From: a virus
Length of the DNA stretch: 49,609 nt
Strand: one strand, 5' to 3'
IMG/VR virus record: IMGVR_UViG_3300031857_011794
Span: 1 to 49,609 of that record
Under the pieces are notes generated by a model that was not told the DNA's origin, searched no databases, and worked only from the letters and a program-made list of their open reading frames with translations. The number at the start of each line of letters is the position of its first letter. The first letter of the stretch is position 1. The translations under genes were made by a program, and so were the position numbers. Below are positions 1-7,859 of the stretch, piece after piece.

Positions 1-1
1 C

Positions 2-943
2 TTTCCTGTAGTTTATTATGATTTAAGATTTGGAAATTTTTGTAATTTAAAATGTCGTATGTGCGGCCCAACAGATAGTAATGCATGGTACGATGATTGG
101 ATTAAGTTAACTGGCAGTAATAAATTTAAAGATACTGGCGGAATAATGGAAATTGTTGACGGGAATGTTCCAGCTTTTGACTGGCCAGAATACGAACCAT
201 TTTGGGAACAACTTGAGGCAAACATACATAATATCCAACACGTATATTTTGCGGGAGGTGAACCCATGCTAATTGAACGTCATTATGATTTCTTAGAACG
301 TTGTGTTGAAAAAGATGCTGCAAAACATATTATTATTGAGTACAATACCAACATGAGTACACTTCCTACTCGTGTTACAAATTTATGGAAAAGTTTTAAA
401 CAAGTTCGTGTTGGTGCAAGTGTTGATGGTATGGGTGCAATGCAAGAATATCAACGACATCCTGCTAAGTGGCAAAAGACACTAGATAATTTACACAAGG
501 TTGATCAATTGCCAGATAATATTTTTGGTTGGCTTGCGTTCACAGTAACAGCGTATAATGTTAATCATATGATTGATTTTATGAAATGGAAATTAACAGA
601 AAGCGGTTTAAAGAAAATAAACTTCACACAAAAACGCCCAATTATCACACATCATGTTGCACATCATCCAAAACATTTAAATGTACGTGTCCTTCCAGAA
701 CAATACAAAAAAGATGTCACTGTTAAGTTTGTTGAGTTTGTTCAATGGGTAAAAGATAATAATTATCCTGCGCATGTAATTAAACAAGCAGAAGATATTT
801 CTAAAGGCGTAACAAGTTATATGAACAGCGATAATTATTATGATACACACTGGAATGAATTTATAAAATACACACAGCAATTAGACAATATTCGTCAAGA
901 AAATTTGTGCGATGTAGAACCAAAGTTTAAGGATTATATTTAA
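2..943 (+). CDS. Radical SAM protein, 5' end outside the window
   Basis: The reading frame is open to the window edge and the true start lies upstream. The first in-frame ATG (position 59) cannot be the start, because it falls inside the iron-sulfur motif: codons at 41, 53 and 62 give the cysteines of CNLKCRMC (CX3CX2C), which binds the radical SAM 4Fe-4S cluster. A GGEP motif, which contacts the SAM amino group, follows at about residue 86 of the visible part. The visible part is 313 residues. The family cleaves SAM to a 5'-deoxyadenosyl radical; the substrate here is unknown. The C-terminus has few cysteines, so a full SPASM domain is unlikely. The next gene starts at the last base of this one, so the two are probably co-translated. 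Similar proteins are common in marine T4-like phages. Confidence 0.85.
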   Translation, partial: FPVVYYDLRFGNFCNLKCRMCGPTDSNAWYDDWIKLTGSNKFKDTGGIMEIVDGNVPAFDWPEYEPFWEQLEANIHNIQHVYFAGGEPMLIERHYDFLERCVEKDAAKHIIIEYNTNMSTLPTRVTNLWKSFKQVRVGASVDGMGAMQEYQRHPAKWQKTLDNLHKVDQLPDNIFGWLAFTVTAYNVNHMIDFMKWKLTESGLKKINFTQKRPIITHHVAHHPKHLNVRVLPEQYKKDVTVKFVEFVQWVKDNNYPAHVIKQAEDISKGVTSYMNSDNYYDTHWNEFIKYTQQLDNIRQENLCDVEPKFKDYI

Positions 944-1653
944 TGGCTAGTTTTGATACAGTTGATTTGCTTGATGGCAATGTATTCCAAGTAACTTGGG
1001 ATATTGGTCGACGCTGTAATTACGATTGCAGTTATTGTCCAGCTCATAGGCATGACAATTTTAGCCCACATGCCACGTTAGAAGAATTAATCAAAAATGC
1101 AGATTTTATGTTGGAGTATGTAAATTTGTACATGACCTATAGAGATTACAAGAGGGCAAGTGTTAGTTTTACTGGCGGTGAACCAACAGTAAATCCAAAT
1201 TTTATTGCCTTTGCCAAGTACCTCAAAGAAGCATACGAGACCAAATATAAAGACAAGTACGAGTGTAATTTTGCTCTTACTAGCAATGGGGCAATGAGTA
1301 AAAAAATGGCTCAGAAAGTTATGGAAAATTTTGGACACATAACAGTTAGTTACCATGCAGAGGCTGATGACACACTTAAACAACAAGTCAGAGATCGTAT
1401 GGTTCAGTTTCATAAAGAAGGCCCTGCTAATAAATGTAGTATCAGTATCAATGTGATGTTTCATGCCGCATACTTTGACGAATGTGTTGAGCTATGTGAA
1501 TTTTTAGATGACAACGATATAAAATATGTTCCACGTATTATTGGCGAAGAACCAGACAGTAAAAGCAATTTTGCACATCAATACACTGAAGAACAGTTAC
1601 AGTGGATGAAAGATTATTGGTCAAATAACACTAAAAAGGTACAAGCAGCATGA
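943..1653 (+). CDS. Radical SAM protein, catalytic half of a split gene
   Basis: This 236-residue protein carries CNYDCSYC (CX3CX2C) at about residues 26-33 and the GGEP motif at about 78-81, so it should bind a 4Fe-4S cluster and SAM. It ends without the cysteine-rich C-terminal region found in the neighbouring 386-residue paralogue at 2114-3274. That region is instead encoded by the next gene, which overlaps by ATGA at 1650-1653. The two products together have about the same length as the paralogue. I infer that they act as one enzyme made of two chains, or that an ancestral gene was split by a frameshift. Substrate unknown. Confidence 0.85.
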   Translation: MASFDTVDLLDGNVFQVTWDIGRRCNYDCSYCPAHRHDNFSPHATLEELIKNADFMLEYVNLYMTYRDYKRASVSFTGGEPTVNPNFIAFAKYLKEAYETKYKDKYECNFALTSNGAMSKKMAQKVMENFGHITVSYHAEADDTLKQQVRDRMVQFHKEGPANKCSISINVMFHAAYFDECVELCEFLDDNDIKYVPRIIGEEPDSKSNFAHQYTEEQLQWMKDYWSNNTKKVQAA

Positions 1654-2114
1654 GTGAAGAAAAGAAAGAATTGGGTCTAAAAATAGGTAGACCGTGCTGT
1701 GGTAGTAGAACCATGTGTCTAAGTCAAGATGGTGTTGATAGAAAAAGCAAGTTTGTAGATTTTAGAGAATTTAAAGGTTGGCATTGTAGCGTCAATTGGT
1801 TCTTTATGCACATTGAACAACAAACTGATAGTGTATTCCATCATCAAACATGCCAAGCACAATTTGGTCAAACCCGCGGACCAATTGGTAAGTTAAGCGA
1901 AGGCGACAAAATTCTAAAAGAATTAGAAGAGCATTTAAAAGCTGGTACAATGCCAACAATTATATGTCCCAAACACACTTGTGGTTGTGGACTATGCGCT
2001 CCCAAAAGTTCTGATAAAAGCAAATATGAAGCTGTTATGGCTAGACACGTTGACATGAAAGTGTTTGAAAATGCTGTAGAAACAAAACCCAAAGTTATGT
2101 GGATTCAATCTTAA
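1650..2114 (+). CDS. Cysteine-rich auxiliary Fe-S (SPASM/twitch-like) protein
   Basis: The 154-residue product has ten cysteines in clusters (RPCCGSRTMC, GWHCSV, HQTCQA, ICPKHTCGCGLC). The segment around FKGWHC lines up by eye with FKDWEC in the C-terminal part of the radical SAM protein at 2114-3274, and the later cysteines follow in a similar order. It therefore looks like the detached auxiliary-cluster domain of the preceding radical SAM gene, with which it overlaps by 4 bases. In SPASM and twitch enzymes such domains bind extra 4Fe-4S clusters used to hold a peptide or protein substrate. No catalytic CX3CX2C is present, so it should have no radical SAM activity alone. A zinc-binding role cannot be excluded. 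Confidence 0.65.
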   Translation: MSEEKKELGLKIGRPCCGSRTMCLSQDGVDRKSKFVDFREFKGWHCSVNWFFMHIEQQTDSVFHHQTCQAQFGQTRGPIGKLSEGDKILKELEEHLKAGTMPTIICPKHTCGCGLCAPKSSDKSKYEAVMARHVDMKVFENAVETKPKVMWIQS

Positions 2115-3274
2115 TGAGTGATTTAAAAACATCTGCATACGACTTTACACAAATACCCTATGACGATATAGTACGTGTTGGACAACGTACAATGCTTTAT
2201 AGAGACTTATTCACAGTAAGTTGGCTGTTAGGCAGATTCTGTAATTATAAGTGTAGTTACTGCTGGCCTTACGCACGAAGCGATAAAAAAGATCATAGAC
2301 CAACTGAGCTGTGTTTAAAGACTGTTGACGAGATTAAACGTCAAGCTCGTGACCGAGGATTTAATAGTTTCCATTTTAGTTTAAGTGGCGGCGAACCCAC
2401 GTTTCATCCTGGTTATATTGACATTTTGAATCACTTAAACAATGATTCAGAAAACACAAACTATACTAGTGTACATATGACAACGAATATGAGTCGTAGT
2501 TTAGCATGGCATCGAGATGAATATTGTAAGGCAGTTAGTAAATTTCATAGAGCAAGTATCACTGCTAGCCTGCATACTGAACACGTTAATACTAAAGAAA
2601 AAATGAGTGAGTTTGCTGATAAATTAGAATTATGTCAGCAACATGATGTTCAAGTAACTATTAACATGGTAATGGTTCCTGAATGGTTTGATAAAGATTA
2701 TGAGAACGCATTATACTTTCACAATCGTGGAATTAATGTAACATTAAAGCCTCAAAGTGATCCCACTGCTAGTCGTGTAGTTGATGGGTATACTCCAGAA
2801 ATGCTTAAAGTATTACACAACGGAATGCCGCAACGTGGCTATACAGAAGCAAAGGCAGCAGAAGCTAAGTTAGTAGTTAGACCAGAACCCACATTTAAGA
2901 AAGTTCCAGATCCTATATATTCACAAGATACTATCCCGCAACACTTTCAAGTAGAGTTTGTGGACAAAAATAAAAAAGTTTGGTACATGGATCAAGCTGA
3001 ACGATTTAATGCATTTAACTTTAATAAATTTAAAGATTGGGAATGTTCAAGCGGATACCGTAGTATTATTATACGTGAACCTGACGGCAGTATCAAACGT
3101 AGCTATAGTTGTCATGACGCTCCATTAGGCAATATTGAAACTGGATTTAACTTATTTGATGGTCCTAAATCATGCATTACTTCTAGTTGTGTAAGTAGTG
3201 CTGACAGTAAAATACCCAAAAGGTCGCCGGGAACAAAGTTGCCTCTGTGGCCCGGCGATAACTCTTACAACTAA
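2114..3274 (+). CDS. Radical SAM protein with C-terminal cysteine-rich domain
   Basis: The product is 386 residues from the ATG at 2114, which overlaps the previous stop as TAATG; a GTG 15 bases upstream is a less likely start. CNYKCSYC (CX3CX2C) is at about residues 43-50 and GGEP at about 96-99. The last 80 residues contain five cysteines (WEC, YSC, SCITSSC) in a SPASM/twitch-like arrangement. The architecture equals the two preceding genes joined together. Function and substrate are unknown; the family modifies peptides, proteins or small molecules by radical chemistry. The stop codon overlaps the stop of the convergent thyX gene. Confidence 0.85.
   Translation: MSDLKTSAYDFTQIPYDDIVRVGQRTMLYRDLFTVSWLLGRFCNYKCSYCWPYARSDKKDHRPTELCLKTVDEIKRQARDRGFNSFHFSLSGGEPTFHPGYIDILNHLNNDSENTNYTSVHMTTNMSRSLAWHRDEYCKAVSKFHRASITASLHTEHVNTKEKMSEFADKLELCQQHDVQVTINMVMVPEWFDKDYENALYFHNRGINVTLKPQSDPTASRVVDGYTPEMLKVLHNGMPQRGYTEAKAAEAKLVVRPEPTFKKVPDPIYSQDTIPQHFQVEFVDKNKKVWYMDQAERFNAFNFNKFKDWECSSGYRSIIIREPDGSIKRSYSCHDAPLGNIETGFNLFDGPKSCITSSCVSSADSKIPKRSPGTKLPLWPGDNSYN
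3224..3258 (+). repeat. GC-rich inverted repeat near the 3' end of the radical SAM gene
   Basis: Arms TCGCCGGG (3224-3231) and CCCGGCGA (3251-3258) are perfectly complementary, with a 19-base loop. This is unusually GC-rich for the genome. It lies inside the coding sequence, just before the stop, and no U-tract follows, so it is not a standard terminator. It may slow or end transcription before the convergent thyX gene. Confidence 0.4.
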
Positions 3275-3936
3275 TTAATATGGTTTGATGCCATTGGAAA
3301 CACTTCTGCAATGACTCGTCCGCACTCGCGAGCAACCAGCTGATGTTCTAACTGTGTGCCGTTTGCACTTCGCAATTCAATAAAGTGAATCCAACTACGC
3401 AAAGTACCGTTCATGTACAAGCGACTTACTGTATTACCTTCTGGTAAAATAGCACGAGCCTGTTCTTTAGCAATACCTTTAGAAATAGCTTCTGCGTATG
3501 TTTGTTTAACAGTTTCAATAATAAACTTTTGCTTGGCATCCCACCACGCTTGCAATTCAACGTCATCAGTTACAACAGAATTTTGACGATTTGTTGTATC
3601 TTGCAGACGTGCCTCACGTATGACAAAGTCCAAGTCTTTAGTAGGATCCGCATAGCGTTGACTGAACTCTTGGAAACTAAAACTACGGTGTCTTAAAATT
3701 TGCCTTGCAATATCACGTGTGGTTTCAATTTCTAAACAAGCACTTACCATTTCGAGCGGACTCCAATGTTGATGCTTGATTAGATAGTTGATTAATTTCT
3801 CACTAGTTTCTGTATTGAATTGATTAGCTGGGTTACTTACTCTTGCACAAAAGGCAATAAGCTCTTGTGCATCGTAAATACCTTCATTTACCATTTCTCT
3901 ACTGGCTTTACTTGATGATATTAATTTAACTTTCAT
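3271..3936 (-). CDS. thyX: FAD-dependent thymidylate synthase ThyX
   Basis: ThyX makes dTMP from dUMP using methylenetetrahydrofolate, with FAD and NADPH as reductant. The 221-residue product has the ThyX signature RHRSFSFQEFSQR at about residues 82-94, an upstream HQHWSPLEM segment and a C-terminal region typical of the family. Length is normal for ThyX. Phage ThyX supplies thymidine nucleotides during replication and here complements the dCMP deaminase at 44.8 kb. The stop codon overlaps by a few bases the stop of the plus-strand radical SAM gene. The start overlaps the stop of the upstream hypothetical gene by one base. Confidence 0.96.
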   Translation of the reverse strand: MKVKLISSSKASREMVNEGIYDAQELIAFCARVSNPANQFNTETSEKLINYLIKHQHWSPLEMVSACLEIETTRDIARQILRHRSFSFQEFSQRYADPTKDLDFVIREARLQDTTNRQNSVVTDDVELQAWWDAKQKFIIETVKQTYAEAISKGIAKEQARAILPEGNTVSRLYMNGTLRSWIHFIELRSANGTQLEHQLVARECGRVIAEVFPMASNHIN

Positions 3937-4250
3937 TATAATTTTCTTTTCTTAAGGAATTTTGAAGTACCTTGGATTATATCACTTTTTAATTTTTCAG
4001 TATTAAGTTTAAAATCTACATTTTCAATTTCGTCTTGATATTGTGCAAATAATTCGTGAATATTTTTCTCAACATCTTGCCAAGTCATTTCTTCTTTTTT
4101 AGAAGAAATATCAATGTCCCAGGTCTTCTTATCTTTAAAATGTATCTGAATAGAGTGTAAGTATTTTAAGGGAACTACATTTAACTGTATCCCTTCAAAT
4201 ACTTCGGGCCATCGTTCAATAACATCCTTTGAAAGTTTCTTGGATGTCAT
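3936..4250 (-). CDS. Hypothetical protein (104 aa)
   Basis: I do not recognise this family. The product is small, lysine-rich and soluble, with no membrane segment or cysteine motif. It ends in a very basic tail (FLKKRKL). It overlaps its upstream neighbour by 4 bases and touches thyX, so it belongs to the same transcript. A structural or nucleic-acid-binding role is possible from the charge alone, but nothing in the sequence decides it. Confidence 0.75.
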   Translation of the reverse strand: MTSKKLSKDVIERWPEVFEGIQLNVVPLKYLHSIQIHFKDKKTWDIDISSKKEEMTWQDVEKNIHELFAQYQDEIENVDFKLNTEKLKSDIIQGTSKFLKKRKL

Positions 4251-4852
4251 TTTTTCTTAGTCGGTACCAAGTCCTCTGCTAGTCTACGAAATTGTGCAGC
4301 TTCTTTTGCCAACTTATCTGCTTGACTGCGATAACGTTTGGCAACGATCTCTGGCGTATCTCCTTCAACCGGCGCAGTAGCATCAACCTTTGGAGCAACT
4401 GATGGAACTTCATTTACTGTTGCAATCTCTACCACTTCAGCAAGTTGAGTAGATTTTCCACCTGGTGGTTTGATTGCTAAATCGTCAACTGCAACATTAC
4501 GCTGTTCAGCAATGATAATGTTTAACTTATCTAATCTTACTTTGGCAGAAAAGTTTGGAATCATTTCAATTGCATCAGTTGCAACTTTAATCAATTTACC
4601 TTGGGTGTGTAATGCGGCAAGCATAATGCTACCATCTGGGAATTGCTGACGTGCAAGAACTTCTGCAAATTCATTTGCCGATTGAGCAGCAGAAGACTCG
4701 ACAATGCTAATAAGTGCATCGTGTTGTGATTCTGGTAAATTTTCTGTTGGGATTACTAGGCAGCTATATGCATCGCCAGGAAGTGTTCTATATGCTACTA
4801 AACACTTTCTGCCAGAATCAATAAACCTAGCTACGTGTTTTAAATCAACCAT
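4247..4852 (-). CDS. Hypothetical protein (201 aa) with basic C-terminal helix
   Basis: The family is not recognised. The N-terminal 120 residues look like a compact alpha/beta domain. A Pro/Ala/Val-rich linker follows at about 130-165, then a charged helix ending in PTKKK. The start overlaps the end of the preceding 76-residue gene by 8 bases and the stop overlaps the next start by 4 bases, so it is part of a tightly packed operon ending at thyX. Confidence 0.78.
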   Translation of the reverse strand: MVDLKHVARFIDSGRKCLVAYRTLPGDAYSCLVIPTENLPESQHDALISIVESSAAQSANEFAEVLARQQFPDGSIMLAALHTQGKLIKVATDAIEMIPNFSAKVRLDKLNIIIAEQRNVAVDDLAIKPPGGKSTQLAEVVEIATVNEVPSVAPKVDATAPVEGDTPEIVAKRYRSQADKLAKEAAQFRRLAEDLVPTKKK

Positions 4853-5075
4853 TTGTTTGTTGTCCTTTTGCGGCTACTTGAGCTAAGAAGTTTGATAATT
4901 TATTATAAACCTTACCAACAGCTTCCATTTCGTTTGCCTTAAATGCACCGCGTGAACTTGCGATGTCGATGATCTGCTTCATAGAGTTTAGATCATTAAT
5001 TGTTAAATCGTTGTCAGGTGCTTGTGCGGTTTCTGGCGCAGTTTCCTGGACTTGTTCTTTAGTTTGTTCAGTCAT
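4845..5075 (-). CDS. Hypothetical protein (76 aa)
   Basis: A small protein with an acidic, Gln/Glu/Thr-rich N-terminus (residues 1-25) and a helical second half resembling small conserved proteins of marine T4-like phages. The ribosome binding site AAGGAG lies directly after a strong hairpin in the 5' leader. No function can be assigned. Confidence 0.75.
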   Translation of the reverse strand: MTEQTKEQVQETAPETAQAPDNDLTINDLNSMKQIIDIASSRGAFKANEMEAVGKVYNKLSNFLAQVAAKGQQTNG

Positions 5076-5086
5076 AGTATCTCCTT

Positions 5087-5112
5087 AATAACGACATTGT
5101 GATGTCGTTATT
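5087..5112 (-). other. 11-bp stem-loop in the 5' leader of the 76-residue gene
   Basis: Arms 5087-5097 and 5102-5112 are perfectly complementary around a 4-base loop. On the minus strand the hairpin ends just before AAGGAG, the ribosome binding site of the gene starting at 5075. No long U-run follows, so it is not a clear terminator. It could stabilise the downstream message or separate expression from the gene ending at 5138. Confidence 0.6.
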
Positions 5113-5137
5113 ATATAGCCGTATTATATTTTAGGAG

Positions 5138-5416
5138 TTACAGATTTGAATATGCGAGCAAGAAAAAACTAATCTCTTTTTCTTGCTCAAATCCAACTTT
5201 TGTGACATAGATGATAGAGTTAGTTGAATCTAGCTCAATACCTTGCCCAACATAATATCTGCCGTTCAAGTTATTGAAGATCCAACTATCTATTGTTTTT
5301 ACATAAGTGGGATTGTACTTGGGTACAGTCATGTAATAGAAATGGTGAGCGGGAAAGTCCACTCTCCTTAGATCCAACAAATTTAGAGGATTTGGTTTAC
5401 CATTTTTTATTGCCAT
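5138..5416 (-). CDS. Hypothetical protein (92 aa)
   Basis: The family is not recognised. The sequence is aromatic-rich (FPAHHFYYMTV, GRYYVGQG), without membrane segments. It lies between the VWA peptidase gene (9-base gap) and the hairpin at 5087-5112. It may share the transcript of the VWA gene. Confidence 0.7.
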   Translation of the reverse strand: MAIKNGKPNPLNLLDLRRVDFPAHHFYYMTVPKYNPTYVKTIDSWIFNNLNGRYYVGQGIELDSTNSIIYVTKVGFEQEKEISFFLLAYSNL

Positions 5417-5425
5417 CTCACTCTC

Positions 5426-6604
5426 TTATTTAAACTCGTAATAAGCGTGAGAACCAAATGGTGGAACAATAGAATCATTTCCGTGAATAATGAATAGCGT
5501 ATCGCAGTAATTTTCATCACCCCATGAGTCCCAAGGATATCCATCAGTAAACATGATAAACTTTTTAGGATTGATATCGTATTTCTTCATGTATTCCCAA
5601 TTGGCATCAAAGTCTGTGCCGCCGCCGCCTTTAACTTCGTAATTGAGAATATCTTCACCGCTGTATCCGTCAAAGTCTTGTTCGTTATATACTTTGGTAT
5701 CAAAACACCATAATTTAATTTTATAGTCTTTGTACTCGTCCATAATGCCTTTGACTTCACTAATAAAGTCTTTTGCTTGATCATCTCCAATAGAACCACT
5801 CATGTCAATAGCAATAGCAACATCAATTGTTTCGTCAAATTTCATACCAGGCAAAATAGCACCTGACATTTGACCTTTGCGACTTGGACGTGCAAAAGTG
5901 TAATCGTTTTTAATTAAACTTTGAATTTGTTGACGCAACAGTTCACGCCAATTCATTTTAGGTTCTGTAAGTTCCTTAATCATACGTGCAATATTGGCCG
6001 GGGTATTACCTGCACCAGCCGCATTTGCAGCCTGCATAGTAGCTTCACGGATTTCATCACGGATTTGTTTAAGTTCTTCTTTTGTATATTGCGGACGGCT
6101 TTCTCCGTCTTTAGGATCTTTTTCCCAGTCAATATGTTCGTCAAGTAACTCGCCTAATGCGGCAAGTTCTTGTTCGTCCATGCTGTCATAAATCTCGTCA
6201 TATACTTGTTCTGCACTCTTACCATAATGTTTTGGATCATGAAAGATTTTAATTTCTGGAGGCTGTTCTCCAATACGGTCACGAATCAATTGTCCGTTAA
6301 CACAATAGTCTGCGGCAATATTAAAAATACGTGCATCGCGTCCTTCACGTCGGCCCATATGGTCAAAAACGTTATGAAGAATTTCGTGTGCAACGACAAA
6401 CTCTACTTGCTTAGTAGTGAGGGTTTCAAAAAACGAACGACTGTAAAATAGATTGCGACCATCAGTTGCCGCAGTTTTACACCAGTCGCTGGCGTCTACA
6501 ACCTTAAGGCGTGTTGCCATATTTCCAAAAAATGGATGGCGAAGAAGTAAGCCCACACGAGCTACGATAATTTTGTCTACTACGGGGTCTAGACTGTGTT
6601 GCAT
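5426..6604 (-). CDS. VWA-like metallopeptidase-domain protein (DUF2201 type)
   Basis: The 392-residue product has a zinc-peptidase motif HEILH at residues 73-77 in the N-terminal half. The C-terminal half is a von Willebrand A-like domain with the metal-ion site motif DMSGS at 267-271, GGGGTDF near 336-342 and TDG near 363-365. This is the architecture of the DUF2201 / VWA-like families, which often sit next to MoxR AAA+ ATPases. Such pairs act in assembly or remodelling of protein complexes; the phage target is unknown. The MoxR-type gene is directly upstream. A near-perfect sigma-70 promoter with a built-in hairpin lies between the two genes. Confidence 0.9.
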   Translation of the reverse strand: MQHSLDPVVDKIIVARVGLLLRHPFFGNMATRLKVVDASDWCKTAATDGRNLFYSRSFFETLTTKQVEFVVAHEILHNVFDHMGRREGRDARIFNIAADYCVNGQLIRDRIGEQPPEIKIFHDPKHYGKSAEQVYDEIYDSMDEQELAALGELLDEHIDWEKDPKDGESRPQYTKEELKQIRDEIREATMQAANAAGAGNTPANIARMIKELTEPKMNWRELLRQQIQSLIKNDYTFARPSRKGQMSGAILPGMKFDETIDVAIAIDMSGSIGDDQAKDFISEVKGIMDEYKDYKIKLWCFDTKVYNEQDFDGYSGEDILNYEVKGGGGTDFDANWEYMKKYDINPKKFIMFTDGYPWDSWGDENYCDTLFIIHGNDSIVPPFGSHAYYEFK

Positions 6605-6632
6605 GTTCTGCTCCTAAGTTGCTATAGTATAT

Positions 6633-6661
6633 ATTATAACACCGCCCGAAGGCGGTGTCAA
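6633..6661 (-). promoter_or_regulatory. Consensus sigma-70 promoter for the VWA gene, spacer is a hairpin
   Basis: On the minus strand, TTGACA (6656-6661) and TATAAT (6633-6638) are separated by exactly 17 bases. The spacer together with the last three bases of the -35 box forms a perfect inverted repeat with a TTCG loop. Transcription should start about 20 bases before the AGGAG ribosome binding site of the VWA gene. Confidence 0.85.
6639..6658 (-). terminator. 8-bp stem with TTCG tetraloop between moxR and VWA genes
   Basis: The arms 6639-6646 and 6651-6658 pair perfectly (ACACCGCC/GGCGGTGT) around TTCG, an exceptionally stable loop closed by C-G. It lies 14 bases after the moxR stop. Only a short T-rich stretch follows, so termination may be partial. 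It overlaps the promoter of the next gene. Confidence 0.6.
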
Positions 6662-6671
6662 TCGGTTTATT

Positions 6672-7763
6672 TTAACGTTTTTCCGTTGCAGCCGAAATAT
6701 ACTTACCAAATTTGGCATGGAAATCATCAAAGCATTTAATCTCATCCGGATCCAGAGGCAAATTGTATTGGGTAAGAGCAAGTTTAGTACTCATAATAAC
6801 CAATTCAGTTTCAAAGTTATTCATAATGAATTCAAAGAAACAGTTAACTTGATCGTTCCAATTTTTAGCATTCTTGTCGCTAGAATCTTTAAGTTCATAG
6901 CACAAACTAACAGCTAATGAATACATTGCAGAAATCTCTTTTGAATCCATCTTTTTAACTTTGCCAGTCAAAATATCAGTTGGATTTGGCATCTTGCTAG
7001 CAACCTTGCGGTGCGCCATAAACTTAATAGCAAGGCCTTCACCAACTGCTCCAGAGATCAAGTCAGTCAGTGTGTTTTCATCAGTATCGTCATCTTCAAG
7101 CAATTCGCTTACAAATGTCCAGCTACGTGGAGTAGCAAATGCACGACTTGAACTTTTTGGATCAAAATCGTACAAGTCCTTTTTAGAGAATGTCAAAAAG
7201 CCAACAACGTCTTTATGAATACGATTTTCTGTAGCCCAAAAACTGTAGTCTTCCCAGTCTACACGCATTTCCAAATGCAAGAAGCGATTAGCCAACGGAG
7301 CGGGCATACGATAAGTTACACCCTTATCTGCTTCGCGATTACCCGCCGCAACAATGAGAACGTTATCTGGAAGTTCGTAAGTACCAACTTTACGATTCAA
7401 AATAAGTTGATAAGCTGCCGCTTGTACTGCTGGCGGAGCAGAGTTCATTTCATCCATGAACAGGATAATTTGTTTGTGATTTTTAGCAAACTCTTTGCTA
7501 GGCAATTCGCCTGGGGGAGCCCAAACCATTGTGTTAGCGTTTGAATCAAAATATGGAATACCTTTAATATCAGTAGGTTCCCAAAGTGACAAACGAACGT
7601 CAATTACATGAGCGTCCATATCTTCGCCAAGTTGCTTGACAATATCGGATTTACCAATACCGGGAGGACCCCATAGGAACAAAGGACGCCGTTTTGCAAA
7701 TCCTTTGCTAATAGCTTTTTTGGCTGCTTTTGGGCCAACTGTACGTGAAATAATCTCGCTCAT
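6672..7763 (-). CDS. MoxR-type AAA+ ATPase
   Basis: The 363-residue product has Walker A GPPGIGKS at 32-39, Walker B LFMDE at about 101-105, and the sensor-like segment VAAGN further on, as in MoxR-family ATPases. MoxR proteins act as chaperones that assemble or activate complexes together with a VWA-domain partner, here the gene directly downstream. It has its own promoter (7815-7843). The same pair occurs in many marine T4-like phages; what it remodels there is not established. Confidence 0.92.
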   Translation of the reverse strand: MSEIISRTVGPKAAKKAISKGFAKRRPLFLWGPPGIGKSDIVKQLGEDMDAHVIDVRLSLWEPTDIKGIPYFDSNANTMVWAPPGELPSKEFAKNHKQIILFMDEMNSAPPAVQAAAYQLILNRKVGTYELPDNVLIVAAGNREADKGVTYRMPAPLANRFLHLEMRVDWEDYSFWATENRIHKDVVGFLTFSKKDLYDFDPKSSSRAFATPRSWTFVSELLEDDDTDENTLTDLISGAVGEGLAIKFMAHRKVASKMPNPTDILTGKVKKMDSKEISAMYSLAVSLCYELKDSSDKNAKNWNDQVNCFFEFIMNNFETELVIMSTKLALTQYNLPLDPDEIKCFDDFHAKFGKYISAATEKR

Positions 7764-7814
7764 TTAATGTTCCAATCTTAAGTTGAGGGTTGTTGTTTAA
7801 CTGTCTATGTATGT

Positions 7815-7843
7815 ATTATACGGCAATTCCACAACAAAGTCAA
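7815..7843 (-). promoter_or_regulatory. Sigma-70-like promoter for the MoxR gene
   Basis: On the minus strand TTGACT (7838-7843) and TATAAT (7815-7820) are separated by 17 bases. The predicted start of transcription is about 45 bases upstream of the MoxR start codon at 7763. Confidence 0.8.
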
Positions 7844-7859
7844 TAGGAAATTGGTTAAA

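Noticed and set aside
1650-2114. Independent zinc-finger regulator
   Set aside because: The cysteine order and the FKGWHC match to the neighbouring radical SAM C-terminus fit an auxiliary Fe-S domain better.
5105-5135. TATAAT-like boxes before the 76-residue gene as a promoter
   Set aside because: No acceptable -35 box at 16-18 bases from either candidate -10.
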